Source of the DNA: Eurosta solidaginis
Lineage: Eukaryota > Arthropoda > Insecta > Diptera > Tephritidae
Direction: 5' to 3'
NCBI RefSeq assembly: GCF_040869045.1
Contig: NC_090319.1
Coordinates: 389,313,601 to 389,377,600 of the forward strand
Length of the DNA: 64,000 nt
The notes beneath the pieces are model-generated. The model was given only the letters and a program-made list of their open reading frames with translations, made no database searches and was not told the DNA's origin. Below are positions 33,182 through 45,500 of the stretch, one piece after another; within the stretch, counting starts at the first letter, position 1, and every line of letters begins with the position of its first letter. The position numbers and the translations under genes were made by a program.

Positions 33182-35994
33182 TCAACCTAACTTTGTATCT
33201 TCAGGCTTTTTGCTCCATATCACATAGGGATTAAGAGTCCCACCACCTAGATGGGATAGTCTCTGCCTAGCTAGAGCGACGCGTTTGCAGAGAATGTGAA
33301 CCGGCGTTTCATCATCCAGCTCACAGAAACGACAAATTTCGGTATCAGATAGATTCAATTTACTTAGGTGATATCGTAGACCGCAGTGTCCCGTGTAGTA
33401 CCCAGTAAGAGTTCTTAGGTCCTCCCTGCTTAGGTTAATGAGTTTGGCTGATACTTTTGTTACCGGAAGTATAAACAGTTTGATCTGCCTTTGCCCTGGG
33501 CAATCAATCCAGTGACGTCTTAATTGTTTAGTTTCCCAGTCACTTATATTTTCCCTGGTGTGTGCTTTTGTGAGTACACAAAAGGGCTCCGGACCAAAGA
33601 ATGCTGATGTAGCACCCTACTTTGCTAGGTAATCTGCATGTTCATTACCTTCATGTCCCTGATATTTGGGAACCCCTCCCAACAAAACCATGTATTTGGC
33701 TATCAGGGCATTAAGGATTTCAGTGCATTCATCCACTAGCTTAGATGTAACTGTGTAGGATTGCAAGGCACGCAGTGCCTCCTGGCTCTCCGACATAATG
33801 CAGATGCTCTTCGAAGTTGAGCCTCTCCGCAGACATTCTCTACCACAAACCTCTGTTGCATGAATTTCTGCCTGAAATAGGTGGGGTAACATCCCATTGG
33901 TATAAATTTTTTGAAGTTTGGCACACATATGCCAGCTCCCGTTCTTCCGTCATCGAATTTCAATCCATCCGTGTACCAGACCTCTGAGTCAAGGTCGTTT
34001 TAAGGATTCCCTATTTCCCAGTGGATCCTGTCCACAATGGACACTTCAAAGTTCCGTGAGATTCTGAGCTTAGGGTGAATTACGTCACGCAGTTATAATG
34101 AGGGATTTCCTATGAATTTTCTTATTACTTTCATATGCCCTATCATATTTCCTTCCTTCAACTCAGAAATATTTAGAAGTCTGAGTGCACCTAGTGTTGC
34201 CTCTTTCTCTATCAGAATAGGGAAGGGAGGTATTCCCACTAAAGCACTAAGTGCGTCAGCAGGGGCGGTTCTCATCGCACCCTTTATGCCAACGCAAACT
34301 AATCGATGCAGTTGCCTTTCTTTGTCTGCCATCAACCTAAGGAAGCATAGGTGACTATTGGCCTTACGACAGTATTAAATGTCCAATATACCATTTTTGG
34401 ACAAATCCCCCATGTTTTGCCGTAGAGACGAGTAGAGGCGAAGAAAGGTCTTGTTGCCTTGTTTAGGATAGTATCCAAATGAACATTCCACGTTAGGGTT
34501 CTATCCAGTGTGACCCCAAGATATTAAGCCTCCTTTGTGAATTGTATTTTTTTACCACCCAGGGATGGTTATGGGATGGATACTTTCCTTCTCCGGGTGA
34601 AAGGCACTATAGCAATTTTGTAAGGATTTATAGACAATTCTTTGGTATCGCACCTGTGATCTGATATTGTATCTTCGTGGATCCCTGTGATGCAAATAAC
34701 TAGGTCATCTGCATATCCTTGTGTGTCAAGTCCCTTTGTTTTCATTAATTAAAGAAGGTCATCAATGACCAGGGTCCACAGAAAGGGACCTCCTTGTGGG
34801 CAGCCTCTTGTGGCCGCAATTGATTCAGTTTTGTCTCACAGTTCCAAATGGATTTTTCTACTCTCTAACATAGACAGCACCCATCGTATTATTATAGGGC
34901 GTATGTCCTTGTCAATCATACCTTGTTCGATAGCTTGATGTGTTGTGTTATCGAAAGCCCTTGATATATCAATAAAAGCGCAGAATGCTTTATTTTTTGA
35001 CTCTAGAGCCTTTTCGATTTTTACCGTGAGACTATGAATAGCCGTCTGCGTGGATTTCCCTGACTGGTAGGCGAACTGATTCCTACACAGAGGGAGTTTA
35101 TTTAGATTGATCTAAGATTTTCTCCATACCTTTTAGGAGAAACGAGCTCAGTCTTATTGGTCGATACTACGAGGGCAGTTGCTCGGGTTTCCCTGGATTT
35201 GGTAAGAATACTACCTTAACTTCTGCCCACCTACTCGGGATATGGCCGAGCAGTAGTGATGCCTTATATAAAGTGGAAAGGACTGGGGCTATATGCTTTA
35301 TCCCTTGTTGTAACAGACAAGGGTAGACCCCATCCGGTCCTGGTGACTTGAATGGGCTGAAAGTCGACAGAGCCCATTGCACTCGTTTCACAGTGGTGAG
35401 CTTTGTTGCTAGGCTTTTTTCATTACCACTGATGGTTGGCAAATTTGCCATTATAGGTGGTGATTGATAACCTCTTGTGCAGTCAGGAAAGCGTGTTTCG
35501 AGTAATAGTTTGCTCGTCTCTTCCGGTCGCGTGGTGTAGCTCCCATCTGGTTTTTTCAACGTGCCAATTACATTTCTGTGATCTCCAGAAAGGGCTTTTT
35601 GTAGTCGAACCGTTGCTGGAAGATCATTAATCTTTTCACAGTGTTCTGTCCACGTAACCCTTTTAGATTTCCTAAGTTCTTTATCGTCAGATGTTAGAGC
35701 GACTTTGTATGAGTCCCAGTCGCCCGTAGCTCTCGCTTTATTGAATAGCTTCCAAGCCTGGCATCTTAGCTGCCCAAGGTTTTTGTTCCACCAAGGCACA
35801 TTACGTTGTGTAGGTATCTTTCCTAGTGCTGGCCATATTATGACTGCACAGATAGCATTTGCAAAGGTGGGTTCATTGCCCCGATTGATAATGCTTATAT
35901 TATTACTACTGATAAACTCAAGGAAGTACTCATCCCTATTTTTGATGTTCGTTCTACCCCATATTGTATGATGGGAATTTGCGTCACACCCCAT
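33182..35994 (-). pseudogene. LINE ORF2: endonuclease C-part, reverse transcriptase, RNase H, zinc knuckle
   Basis: Begins with the endonuclease motif GCDANSHHTIWG and NEPTFANAI. It then jumps to the pre-RT region (NVPWWNKNLGQLR), followed by SPFKSPGPDGVYPCLLQQGI and WAEVKVVFLPNPGKP. After a TAG at 35166-35168 the same frame continues YRPIRLSSFLLKGMEKIL, FAYQSGKST and FIDISRAFD (palm box A, about 34950-34976). RGCPQGGP precedes GYADDLV (34698-34718), the catalytic Asp pair. RNase H shows YTDG, then IMSESQEALRAL where the family has an Asp (SDSQ) and this copy has Glu, then HEGNEHADYLAK. The tail carries CRFCELDDETPVHILC, a C-x2-C-x8-H-x3-C knuckle. The coding end is at 33182. Several stops interrupt the frame, so no enzyme is made. 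Confidence 0.75.
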
Positions 35995-36227
35995 ATTTTA
36001 TGATGGGAATTTGCGAAGATCCATGGTGTGCCACTCTGTTGACAGTATTTGACGAGGGCTATTGTTTCGGTTGTTGGGGCCGTTTCTTCTTCCCCCAGAA
36101 AGAAGGCAGAGACCAAGATTGCCTCTTGTTCGCCTCTTGGGGTTGGAATTTTGGCCCGAACTGCTACGAGATCAGCCGTCATAAAGTGTAAAAGTGGAAG
36201 AAATATTAGTTTGTTGCTTAAAAGCAT
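35895..36227 (-). pseudogene. LINE endonuclease N-terminal part, frame broken by a 32-bp duplication
   Basis: The frame reads NKLIFLPLLHFMTADLVAVR, AKIPTPRGEQEAILVSAFFL, GEEETAP and so on, ending ...FANSHHKIWG, then leaves the protein. This is the first half of the apurinic-type endonuclease that nicks target DNA. Its continuation (GCDANSHHTIWG) is in another frame because a 27-base stretch at 35957-35983 is repeated, with one mismatch, at 35989-36015, a 32-base offset that shifts the frame. Confidence 0.6.
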
Positions 36228-36259
36228 CGCCGCTCTTGGGTGAGAACTGCTGGCATAAA

Positions 36260-36645
36260 TTAACTTACCATGCGCTCTTCTTGAGAAGGTTTTTTGGGGG
36301 TGTCCGATTGACTCGGCAAATCCTGCTGTTCGGTAGGTAAATGCCTACAACCTACCTTCTGGTTCTTCGAACAGCACGGTTTGTCATCGTCAACATTATC
36401 ATCCCCCTCACCCTTATTGTCACTGCCGCTGGTATTTATATTTACCTGGGGCAGGGATGGCTTGTTTTTGGGCCCTAACTTGACCCTGTCAAACCCACAG
36501 AAAATCAAGTAGTTACGTTGCTTTAATAGCTCCGCAGACAACGGACCGGCGGCTATAGTAACTTCCGCCACCGTGGACTTTCGAATCCGGTTGAAGATTC
36601 TCCAGTTCCTGGTACTCAATCCGACATTTTGGGCCTCAGCTAGGC
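36260..36645 (-). pseudogene. LINE ORF1 remnant
   Basis: The frame has GLSTRNWRIFNRI, LLKQRNYLIFCGFDRVKLGP and a hydrophilic, Asp/Lys/Ser-rich end finishing in QEERMVS just before the endonuclease frame. The 'NWRIFNR...FCGFDRVK' pattern resembles a conserved domain found in ORF1 proteins of insect LINEs with this type of ORF2. A nucleic-acid-binding role is expected for ORF1. No CCHC knuckle is preserved here. It is cut off by a stop near 36645. Confidence 0.5.
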
Positions 36646-36650
36646 ATCAC

Positions 36651-37989
36651 ATACAAACGTATATTCTTCCCATATTCAGTGTTTTTAGATTGCCTGCGGA
36701 ATGAAAAAAATATAAATGATTTTCACTTTTTTTCTTTTCTCGCCCTCTAGCGGTCAATGTTAATATTTGCTAGTCACATCACTCACAAGAATGAACTGCA
36801 ATTTTCACTTTTATTTATGCTGCAAAAATTTAGCTTTGCAAAAGTGGAAAGAAACCACCACATTGCAGCCACTCAGCATACTTATGAATGATTCATGCTT
36901 CCGGTGTAAAAAAAAAGGATATATAGGAGAGTTTTTTCGAAAAAAAAAAAAAATGTTATATAAGCAGGTACTTACATGTATATATACATGGGAACCTGAA
37001 AGTAAGATACCACCAAAAAAAATTAAACTTCTGTTCCCACCATTTTAAATATGCCATTTTTATGATAGAAACCAATTGCAGCAACATCTATCGGTATTTA
37101 CAATACATTGGTGAAGTACTTTACATGAGTAAACGTACCCCAAGCGAAAAATTTTGTTATGATAAACTAGGTATTTGTTTGAGGGCCACGAGCGTCTTTT
37201 TGAAAGCTTCATATCTCAGAATTTGTTTCAAAAAGGCTTAACGTTAAAATACAGTGGAAGAAGGACTTGGGCAGCGGGTGAAGCCAAATAATTTAAATTA
37301 ATACCATGAGCCCAGAATCGTACCAAGATAGTTAAGAACACGTGTCCAATAAGTTCCCAATAGATGGCGCTGTGTCATGCCAGGTTTATCGTAAATTTTA
37401 AATTTGATAATTCGATTTTTTCTTCAAAATTTTATTAAATGATTTATGCAAGTGTACGACAAAGGGAGAGACGAAACTAGCGGGTGGAGGGTGTGATATT
37501 CAAGAAAGTTCAATCTGGTAGGCATGCGGCTAGCGTCTTTATCATTAAAACTGTAACAACAGTTGAGATGGAGAGTGGAAAAGGAGGGACTGCTTTCCAT
37601 TTCAGCAATGTCAGGTTGATATAAGACTTCTAAATCGCAGCGGTTGTGATCAGTGACTGTGACTAAACATGATCAAAGCCGCAGTTCACAATCATGCTGA
37701 CTAATGATCACAATCTCAGAACAACAACGGCTCTAGCACTGCGATGCACCACAAAGCCGAATATGTAGCTCTATATGAAGGTAACGGCAACACGTTTTGT
37801 CATTTAGTGGCAGACTATGTCATAGGTTCATTGGTTTATATGACAGCTAATTTTGGGACCATAGCTGGAATTTCGTTAGTAATTGTTTTTTTTTCCAAGC
37901 TATTGCTGCGATATAGTGGGATTTTCAGACGATGGGGAAAATGAAAGGATACAGAAAACCGAGATTTTGTAATCCACCAATAAATTGTG
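36651..37989. other. Non-coding, no feature recognised
   Basis: About 1.3 kb with poly-A runs near 36940 and no recognisable gene. The frame at 36767-37048 is Lys-rich from A-runs. Confidence 0.45.
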
Positions 37990-38276
37990 TGGGCGCCGTG
38001 GTGCGGTGGTAGTTTCCCACGCCGAGGGTCCTGGGTTCAAGCACCGAGCAAAAACATAAAAAATGTAGACACATTTTTTCTAACCGGAGTCGCTCGTTAG
38101 CAGTGATTTCCAAAATACTCCCAGAGTTTATCTGCCATGAAAAACTTTTCATTGAATATTCATCGGCCTTGCAGTTGCCGTTCCGAGTTGCGATAAAAAT
38201 TGTAAAAGGATCATGACGAAAATTGAATGAGAAGCTCGACCTAAATCTCCTGGGAGGTAAATTGCGCCAGGTATTT
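37990..38276 (+). repeat. tRNA-derived SINE, nearly complete
   Basis: Head GGGCGCCGTGGTGCGGTGG with A box, B box GGGTTCAAGCACC at about 38032-38045, and the body (GGAGTCGCTCGTTAGCAGTG, CTGCCATGAAAAACTTTTCA, TTCATCGGCCTTGCAGTTGC). It ends AGAAGCTCGACC...CTCCTGGGAGG. The best-preserved head in the window, on the plus strand. Confidence 0.75.
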
Positions 38277-39569
38277 TTTTAATAATACACTACAATTTTT
38301 GGACAGGTAGGCCTTACGTCTAAAGTTCTCTCAAACGCATTTGTTTCTGTCAATTCATATTTTGACTGAAGATTTTATTATGGAAAACTATGAGATTCAT
38401 TTCACGTCAGTCTGTAGGGAAATAAGTCATAAAATCACTTTATGCTAAGTTTCCCCTCCTTTGAAGCTAAGCTTGTGTATCGCTTGAGCTCACAAAGGGT
38501 CATCTATTATACTTTAGAGAGTATACGTTTGGTGGTCATCCCAAAAAAGACTGACTATTGTGTGTCAACCGCTTCCCAGTGTAAAATTCAGAACAGTCAT
38601 CCACTCGAGAGATTAGTGGTCGGAAGTGGTTAAGAAGCGACCTTCTTAAATTATTAAGTTCACCATATTTAAATGATGATTGCGGTTTTGATGGAGTTGA
38701 CGGCCTTCGAATCAAAATCCTGAAAAACTCTTCTTGCTGTAGCTGCATGTAGGATGACGAGGTGCAGTTATTGAGAGACTTCATGCTTCATAGTCCAATT
38801 TTACCAGGGCAAAGAGAAAGTATTTCTGTCTGATAGGATATCCGAAGGTATCGATATCGACTTTATTGTAGACCTATTCTTATTGAAATCGTTGTCGGCA
38901 ACTGTGCTCTAAATAGCTATAGTCTACGTTCCGGTTATATTACGCGGTATCACGGCTGACCTTAATGCTGTCCAAATCGGCTTCCCCTGCCGGGGTGGCT
39001 ACCACTCAAATTTACCTAGCTCAAATCATTGAAACATACTGGCCTATCTTGACGGCTTAGTCTTCTGGTGATACTTCCACATTGAGCTAGTTATTCGGTT
39101 CGAAAGACCAACAAATATTCCTACTCTATAGAAGTTTTAATATTTGAATACGGTCTTATGTTCATGTAAATATATATGTGGCTAAATTAACAAATGCGAC
39201 GAAAAAAGTGCAGCTAACTAGAGTTTGCCAGTGAGTCCGAGAATACGAATGTGTGATGCGGTCATACGGCATTAGTCTAAAGCCCTTGACTCTTCCGGAA
39301 AAAAACCACTAGCAAACAGAATGAAAGAAAAGCAAATCAAAAGAAGTGTGTAAGTGATTGTTAAGAAGATGTGTTTGAGTGTACAAAAAAATTGTACAGA
39401 AGCCGCTTTATTTTCTGGAATTTTTGCACAAACACACATTTGTGGATGTTGTTGTATCTGCAAAATATATTTTTACTCTCATGAAATTGCTCACCTCACA
39501 GTTAAACCTGTTGTGCGTAAAAAAAAGTCCACCACACAGGCAATCTAAAATGCAGACTAAGAAGCTGTT
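38277..39569. other. Non-coding, no gene recognised
   Basis: No recognisable coding sequence. Small frames at 38442-38784 and 39272-39548 lie opposite each other and lack motifs. A TATCGATATCGA phrase is at about 38850. Confidence 0.45.
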
Positions 39570-41086
39570 TATACTCAGCTGAGCAGAGCTCACAGAGTAT
39601 ATTAATTTTGTTCGCATAACGGTAATCCGTAACGGCATAAACTAATCGAGATAGATAAAATGATCTGGGCGAAGAAAGAAATTCATTTAGCCATGTCCGT
39701 CTGTCCGTCCGTCCGTCCGTAAACACGATAACTTGAGTAAATTTTGAGGTATCTTGATGAAATTTGGTATGCTGATTCCTGGGCACTCATCTCAGATCGC
39801 TATTTAAAATGGACGTAATCGGATCATAACCACGCCCACTTTTTCCATATCGAAAATTTTTAAAAACTGAAAAAGTACGATAATTCATTACCCAAGACGG
39901 CTAAAGCGATGAAACTTGGTAGGTGGGTTGACCTTATGACGTGGAATTGAAAATTAGTAAAATTTTGTACAATGGGCGTGGCAACGCCCACTTTTAAAAG
40001 AAGGTAATCTAAAAGTTTTGCAAGCTGTAATTTGGCAGTCGTTGAAGATATCATGATGCAATTTGGCAGGAACGTTACTCCTATTCCTGTATGTGTGCTA
40101 AATAAAAATTAGCAAAATCGGATTACCAACACGTCCACTTTTTAAAAAAAATTTTTTTAAATTCAAATTTTAGCAAAAAATGTTATATCTTTACAGTAAA
40201 TAAGTAAAATATGTCAACATTCAACTCCAGTAATGATATAGTGCAACAAATTAGAAAAATAAAAGAAAATTTCAAAATGGGCGTGGCGCCGCCCTTTTTC
40301 ATTTAATTTGTCTAGAATACTTTTAATGCCATAAGTCGAACAAAAATTTACCAATCCTTGTGAGATTTGGTAGGTGCATAGATTCTATGACGATAACTGT
40401 TTTCTGTGAAAATGGGCGAAATCGGTTGAAGCCACGCCCAGTTTTTATACACAGTCGACCGTCTGTCTTTCCGCTCGGCCGTTAACACGATAACTTAGTT
40501 CACGTACTTATCTGAACTCACTTTATCTTGGAATAAAAAATGGCCGAAATCCGACTATGACCACGCCCACTTTTTCGATATCGAAAATTACCAAATATGA
40601 AAAAAATACAATAATTCTGTACGAAATATTAAAAAAGAGATGAAACATGGTAATTGGATTGGTTTATTGACGCAAAATATAACTTTAGAAAAAACTTTGT
40701 AAAATGGGTGTGACACCTACCATATTAAGTAGAATAAAATGAAAAAGTTCTGCAGGGCGAAATCAACAGCCCTTGGAATATTGGCAGGAATACTGTTCGT
40801 GGTATGACATATATAAATAAATTAGCGGTACCCGACAGAAGATGTTCTGGGTCACCCTGGTCCACATTTTGGTCGATATCTCGAAAACGCCTTCATATAT
40901 ACAACTAACCTGCCTTTCAAAACCCTCATTAATACTTTCCATTTGATACCCATATCATACAAACACACTCCAGGGTTACCCTAGGTTCATTTTGCTAAAT
41001 GGTGATTTTCCATTATTTTGTCTCCAAAGCTCTCAGCTGAGTATGTAATGTTCGGTTACACCCGAACTTAGCCTTCCTTACTTGTT
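39570..41086 (+). mobile_element. HINE/DINE-1-like element, family A copy 4
   Basis: Collinear with copies 1 and 3. It starts TATACTCAGCTGAGCAGAGC and ends with AGCTCTCAGCTGAGTATG (the inverted partner), GTTCGGTTACACCCGAAC (stem-loop) and CCTTACTTGTT. The minisatellite is reduced to about two units (about 40846-41000), making this the shortest complete family A copy. Confidence 0.65.
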
Positions 41087-42457
41087 ATTGTTGGTTTTGT
41101 TTGGCTGTCCTTTTTCACTCTGTTGCTTTATTATTATAGATATTGATTGTTGTAGTTGTTTTGCTGTTGCTCTATGCATTCGTATGCCTTTTTTCCGTAA
41201 GTGGTTGTAGTAGCGGTACTTACAGATGCAAGTTCCAGTGCAGACTATCAGAAAAGTTAAAAGGCTATATCACTGAGAATGATGAGTCTAAAGTGGTCAC
41301 ATTTAAGTGATCGACTCATAGAGGAAGTGAATGGTATAACAAGACAGAAGGCAATCAATTTTCAAATGGGAATATAAGCCACAGGTCACGTGCCAGAAAC
41401 ACTTTTTATTTGATCAATAAAGTAGGTACAAGATGTACTTGATCCAACACTTGCCAATCAACCTTACATACAACAAAAACGTCTGTATTTATTTCAAATG
41501 TTTATATGTTTGGTTGTAGTTATTAGGTGCAACAGTTGGATTTGCATACCACTGTCAATTTAACCCTCTTCGTTTTGGGGCTTTTATGCTCGATTGGCCT
41601 TGGGATTCATTGAGGTTGCAATCCAATTAAAATAGAAATCTGTTTGGGATGTCGAGCATTTGTCGCTTTTTACTTATGTGGATTTTACAGACAGACTCAT
41701 CTCCTTTTTTGGCGGACTTGAATGTGTATAGATATGTGATATCATAAAGGTTCTTATTGCACTAAATCTTGATCCTCCTGCCTTGAAAATTCCGATGAAT
41801 CGCGAGGGTTGAAACCACAGATCTTATTTTGGGCTTTTTCCTTAATACGATGAATTCACTTTCGTGGAAGTTGACAATAAACCATCCTCTTCGTGGTAGT
41901 GCTTCACTACAGCCCTCGAATTAGAGGTTAAAGCATTCTGTTCGGAGTAATGCAGTCCAATTCGTTCGAAGGTTGGCATATAGTTTACTCTTAGTCCGCC
42001 CACAAGGTTAAACGGCCTTTTTAGTTGTTCTAACCTAAGCATGAATTTATGAAAGACTCTTCTGCGGCAGGTCAAAGAAAAGGTTGATCACATCCCAAAA
42101 TTGTGACCATTGAATAAAAACGTGGAGTAAATAAATGATTGACATAAAGAGTGCAAAAAGCAGATGCCTATCCTTTGTTGATAATAGTTGATAATTGAAA
42201 GAGTGGGTCTGTGTTCCCTCTTATATTAGAAATGTTTGAAACTGCGTTAGGCTATGCTGACCGATGTCATCTTATCTAGAGTAAATGTCATCAATACTTG
42301 TGTTACAACAAGTTTGAGATTTTGTAAGGATCTCAAATATAAGGCAGTCGTTAATTGCCATATATCAAAAGTAATTTTTGGCTTTTCCCGCTGGTCGGGG
42401 TAACCAGAGATTACTTCAAAGAAGCACAAATGTTACAGTAAATGCCTCCTACCATTG
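41087..42457. other. Non-coding, no gene recognised
   Basis: No recognisable gene. A minus-strand frame at 41842-42075 is unrecognised. Confidence 0.45.
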
Positions 42458-42497
42458 CACAGTGTTTCGTGTAGAACAAGCTAGCTGGACAAAATTA
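42458..42497 (+). repeat. Left terminal inverted repeat, RSS-like
   Basis: Intact CACAGTG heptamer at the very end, 24-bp spacer and an ACAAAATTA nonamer-like block. Expected binding and cleavage site for the element's own transposase. Confidence 0.75.
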
Positions 42498-43201
42498 TTT
42501 TACGAGATTTTCCGTTTCATATGCAGTCATTTATTACAACTACGTAATTTTTTTCAGCCATATGTTCTTTTTTTTTTATTTTTTTCCAAAATTTTACTTC
42601 ATATGCATACATTTGCTTATTTCATATACAGTAACTCATGTGAATAAGTGACATAGATCCAAAAAAATTTAAAGGACTTAGGAATATTACTTTATTGTAC
42701 TTAAATTGAATGGAATACAAATCTCAATACTCTAAAAAATTCTAAAAATTCGGAAAAAAAATTAAAATTTTTTATGAAAATTCGTCGAATTTTTTAAATA
42801 TAATTTAGTTTTTGTTATAGATCGTGACAAATTTTCTTATGGGAAATTAGTTAAAATAAATTTGCGAAAGCGACAATTGTAAGAATTATCCAAAAAGGGG
42901 TGTCTACTTATTTATGTGAGTGACTGTACATATGTACATACATATTTTGTATTTATTTGAGTATTTATCCTGGCACTACAATTTTTACAAAATTATTTTA
43001 TAGTACCAGTCAGGAATGTAAAAGTGAATTACAATAATAATAATAACAATGTAAATAATTAAATTAATTGTGTGAAAATTACTTATTACAAAAACTTAAA
43101 AGCAAATTATCATACAGAGCAGAAAAGACAATAGATTTAAATTAAATAAAACCTGATCCAACAAAAAGTTATAGCGTAGGTTACCTTTTATAATTATGTT
43201 A

Positions 43202-45347
43202 TTATTCGCTATCATCACTTTCATTCGATGAGTCACTTGTGGAATAGTCATGAGCATCAGCAACACTACTGTGAAAGCTTGAAACAACTGGGGTATTTAT
43301 TGACTCCTCAACATTATCGGGGGACAGTCAATTTAAGATTTCTGAAGTCAGACTTTTAAATTTTTTCTTAGGTATTCCCCTAAAACTGTTAACTAAAGGA
43401 TCCGATGTTATAAGCAACATATTCATAAGATCTCTATTCGTGGCTTCACGCGACTGCTTTTGTGTGTTATCATCCCTGAATCGTCTCAAATCTTTGTTAC
43501 GGGCTTCCTGTGCTTCCCAGAAAGTTGACCAATAGGTAAAATTGCTGATTCTATAATATCAGTACTATGCACTAAGATTTTATGAACTGTAACAGGCATA
43601 TTAAACCATGGATAGAGATCTATGTATAGTTTTTTAGTCTCGACCGCAGACTTTTCAAATCTTTGGATATTTATATTGTACCCAGATGCTAATGCGCGAA
43701 GGAGAGTGTCGAATCTTTTGATGAGCGTTACATCCAATCCCGTAATCTCAGCACAAGCCTCAGAATTTTCGAAAAACCTACGAGCAGTGTTGCCGTAATT
43801 GGTATTGCCGAAACCTGGCTTTGGTTTATCTACTATCAATCCAAGTACACTTTTAAATTTATTCTGTATTTCGTTGGAACGTAGCTTAACACCCTCTTTA
43901 TCTGCCTCATTCCTAAGCTGCCATTTTTTTTACTTCGAGGCGATAACTTATGTGAAGCAAGCATTCAAAACATCTTATCCATGTATGGAGAGTAGACAAA
44001 CCAAAACCAAGATTATCTCGGTTAGACGTAAAGTCCCGTAACTCTATATTCATATCTTTTGGAGTGGCACCACAAATTTAATACTTTTGTGCGGAAGGAA
44101 TTTCAGTCAAAGCATTGCAAACTTTTCCGTCAATCATTGTTAGAAGCATATTGTGATTTACGAAAACTTCGTATTCTTCGATCATGTACTTTGTTGGCAA
44201 CAACGCACTTATTTCCTATAAAACTTTGTTCGTTTCAAAAACAATAAAATCTTTTGTTTCTTTAGAAAAAATAAATTTAACTGGACGACAATACATGGTA
44301 GAAGAAGGTCGAGGATTCTGCCAAACAATGTTACCTTTTTCATTCTGTAATTGAAGAGGAACGAAAGAAAATATAAACAAAAACTCATCAGTGTCAGAAC
44401 TGCATGTAAACTTTTGCTTATATGTGCTATGTCCAGAGTTTCCATCGCAACCCCACTTGCTGATTAAAGTACACGTCAAGTTTGTAGGTAATAAACTAAC
44501 AAAAACTTCTTGATTTGCTAAAACTAAACGCTCAACAATTTTATCTAATACGGACTGGATTTTAATTTCCGCACGTGTTTCACCCACATCAATTTCATTT
44601 GGATAGCATTCTGCCTTAACTTTTGTTAGACTATAAAATGATGGATAAACCTGCCTTGATGCTCCACTTCCGAGTCGTTTTGTACCCATGAGTCGTCGAC
44701 TTGCTATCTACGTAGTATGCTAAAGCTTCTACATTGCTCAAGGATCTTGCATCTAGCTCCCATGTCATCTTTTTGCCGGATATTTGAGTGGTTTCATGTG
44801 ATTTTTTTATAATGGTAGCAACATTTCTGTTGCCAGACATACGCGTTGATACTTCTGCCGCATAAAGTAACTCACCAGGACTTCTAAATTGCAAGAGGTC
44901 ATCCACTCGACGCCGTTTGTTTTTTTCACTGCAGCTAACAAAGTCCTTCTTTCATCTTCCGGGGCCGGGGTTACCTGAAGAAGTGGTTGGTTGGTCTGAT
45001 GGCAACTTTGAATCCACCTTTATTGTAAATGTGAAGTCTGGACCCGAAAGCCACTCCGAGTTTTTATTCAAAAATCGCTCCTTATGCCTTCCAGAAGTAT
45101 TCCACTTTTGATCCAGCTTCGACGAATATGCCGATATTTCTAAGCTTAAACTTTTTATCGAATACTCGGCTGCTTCGCTTAAATCGTACTTAAGTACAAC
45201 AAAACTCAATAATTCTTTATATCTGGTTTCCTTCGAATGTTGAACCCAAATGTCAAGAAACTCCTTTCTTGGTACGGTTATAACTAAACTGCTTTGTGTT
45301 GTTGATTTTCCGACAGGGTGAATAGTTGATGATTGTTGTGCTGCCAT
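43202..45347 (-). pseudogene. RAG1-like Transib transposase, broken
   Basis: Reading from ATG at 45347 to TAA at 43202 (about 715 codons once breaks are followed). N-terminal part: KEFLDIWVQHSKETRYKELL..., DDLLQFRSPGELLYAAEVS. A domain with ALAYYVDSKSTTHGYKTTR and YPSFYSLTKVKAECYP, AEIKIQSVLDKIVERL is typical of Transib. Then WGCDGNSGHSTYKQKF holds the probable first catalytic Asp (codon near 44444), and NPRPSSTMYCRPVKF parallels RAG1 'EPKPNSELCCKPL'. MIDGKVCNAL, ICGATPKDMN and LSTLHTWIRCFECLLHISYR follow. The end has VHKILVHSTDIIESAILPIG, then in a shifted frame the Glu-containing WEAQEARNKDLRRFRDD, and an acidic Ser/Asp tail. Breaks: stops at 44952-44954, 44216-44218, 44078-44080 and 43328-43330; frame shifts near 44680, in an A/T run at 43921-43931, and near 43515 just at the presumed catalytic Glu. 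Transposase of the RAG1/Transib family cuts at CACAGTG ends. This copy cannot make it. Confidence 0.7.
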
Positions 45348-45500
45348 CTTAAGTGTCGTTGATCGTTCTGATTTGTTATCAGTTGTGCAGTATATATATT
45401 ACATTCAGGTATTGGCGTAGATGCTACCAAATGGGGTTGTTTTGTGTAGCGTTCCTGTGTGGTTATACCTGCATTAGGATTGCTTTGTATGTACCTGTTT

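Larger units (their letters stand above)
33091..36650 (-). mobile_element. LINE retrotransposon, EN/RT/RNase H type, degenerate
   Basis: On the minus strand from right to left: an ORF1 remnant (36260-36640), an apurinic-type endonuclease remnant (35895-36227, continuing in 35167-35994), reverse transcriptase (about 34100-35500), RNase H (about 33600-33990), a C-terminal zinc knuckle (about 33340) and a 3' tail of (TAA)n (33091-33129 as ATT on the plus strand). The presence of RNase H and a TAA-type tail suggests the LOA/I group; clade is inference. Multiple stops, frameshifts, an internal tandem duplication and a deletion show it is dead. The 5' boundary is uncertain: a stop in the ORF1 frame near 36645 marks the last recognisable part. 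Target-site duplications were not found by eye. Confidence 0.75.

Noticed and set aside
42653..43201. Additional gene between the Transib left end and the transposase stop
   Set aside because: AT-rich 3' untranslated-like sequence inside the element; no protein-like frame.
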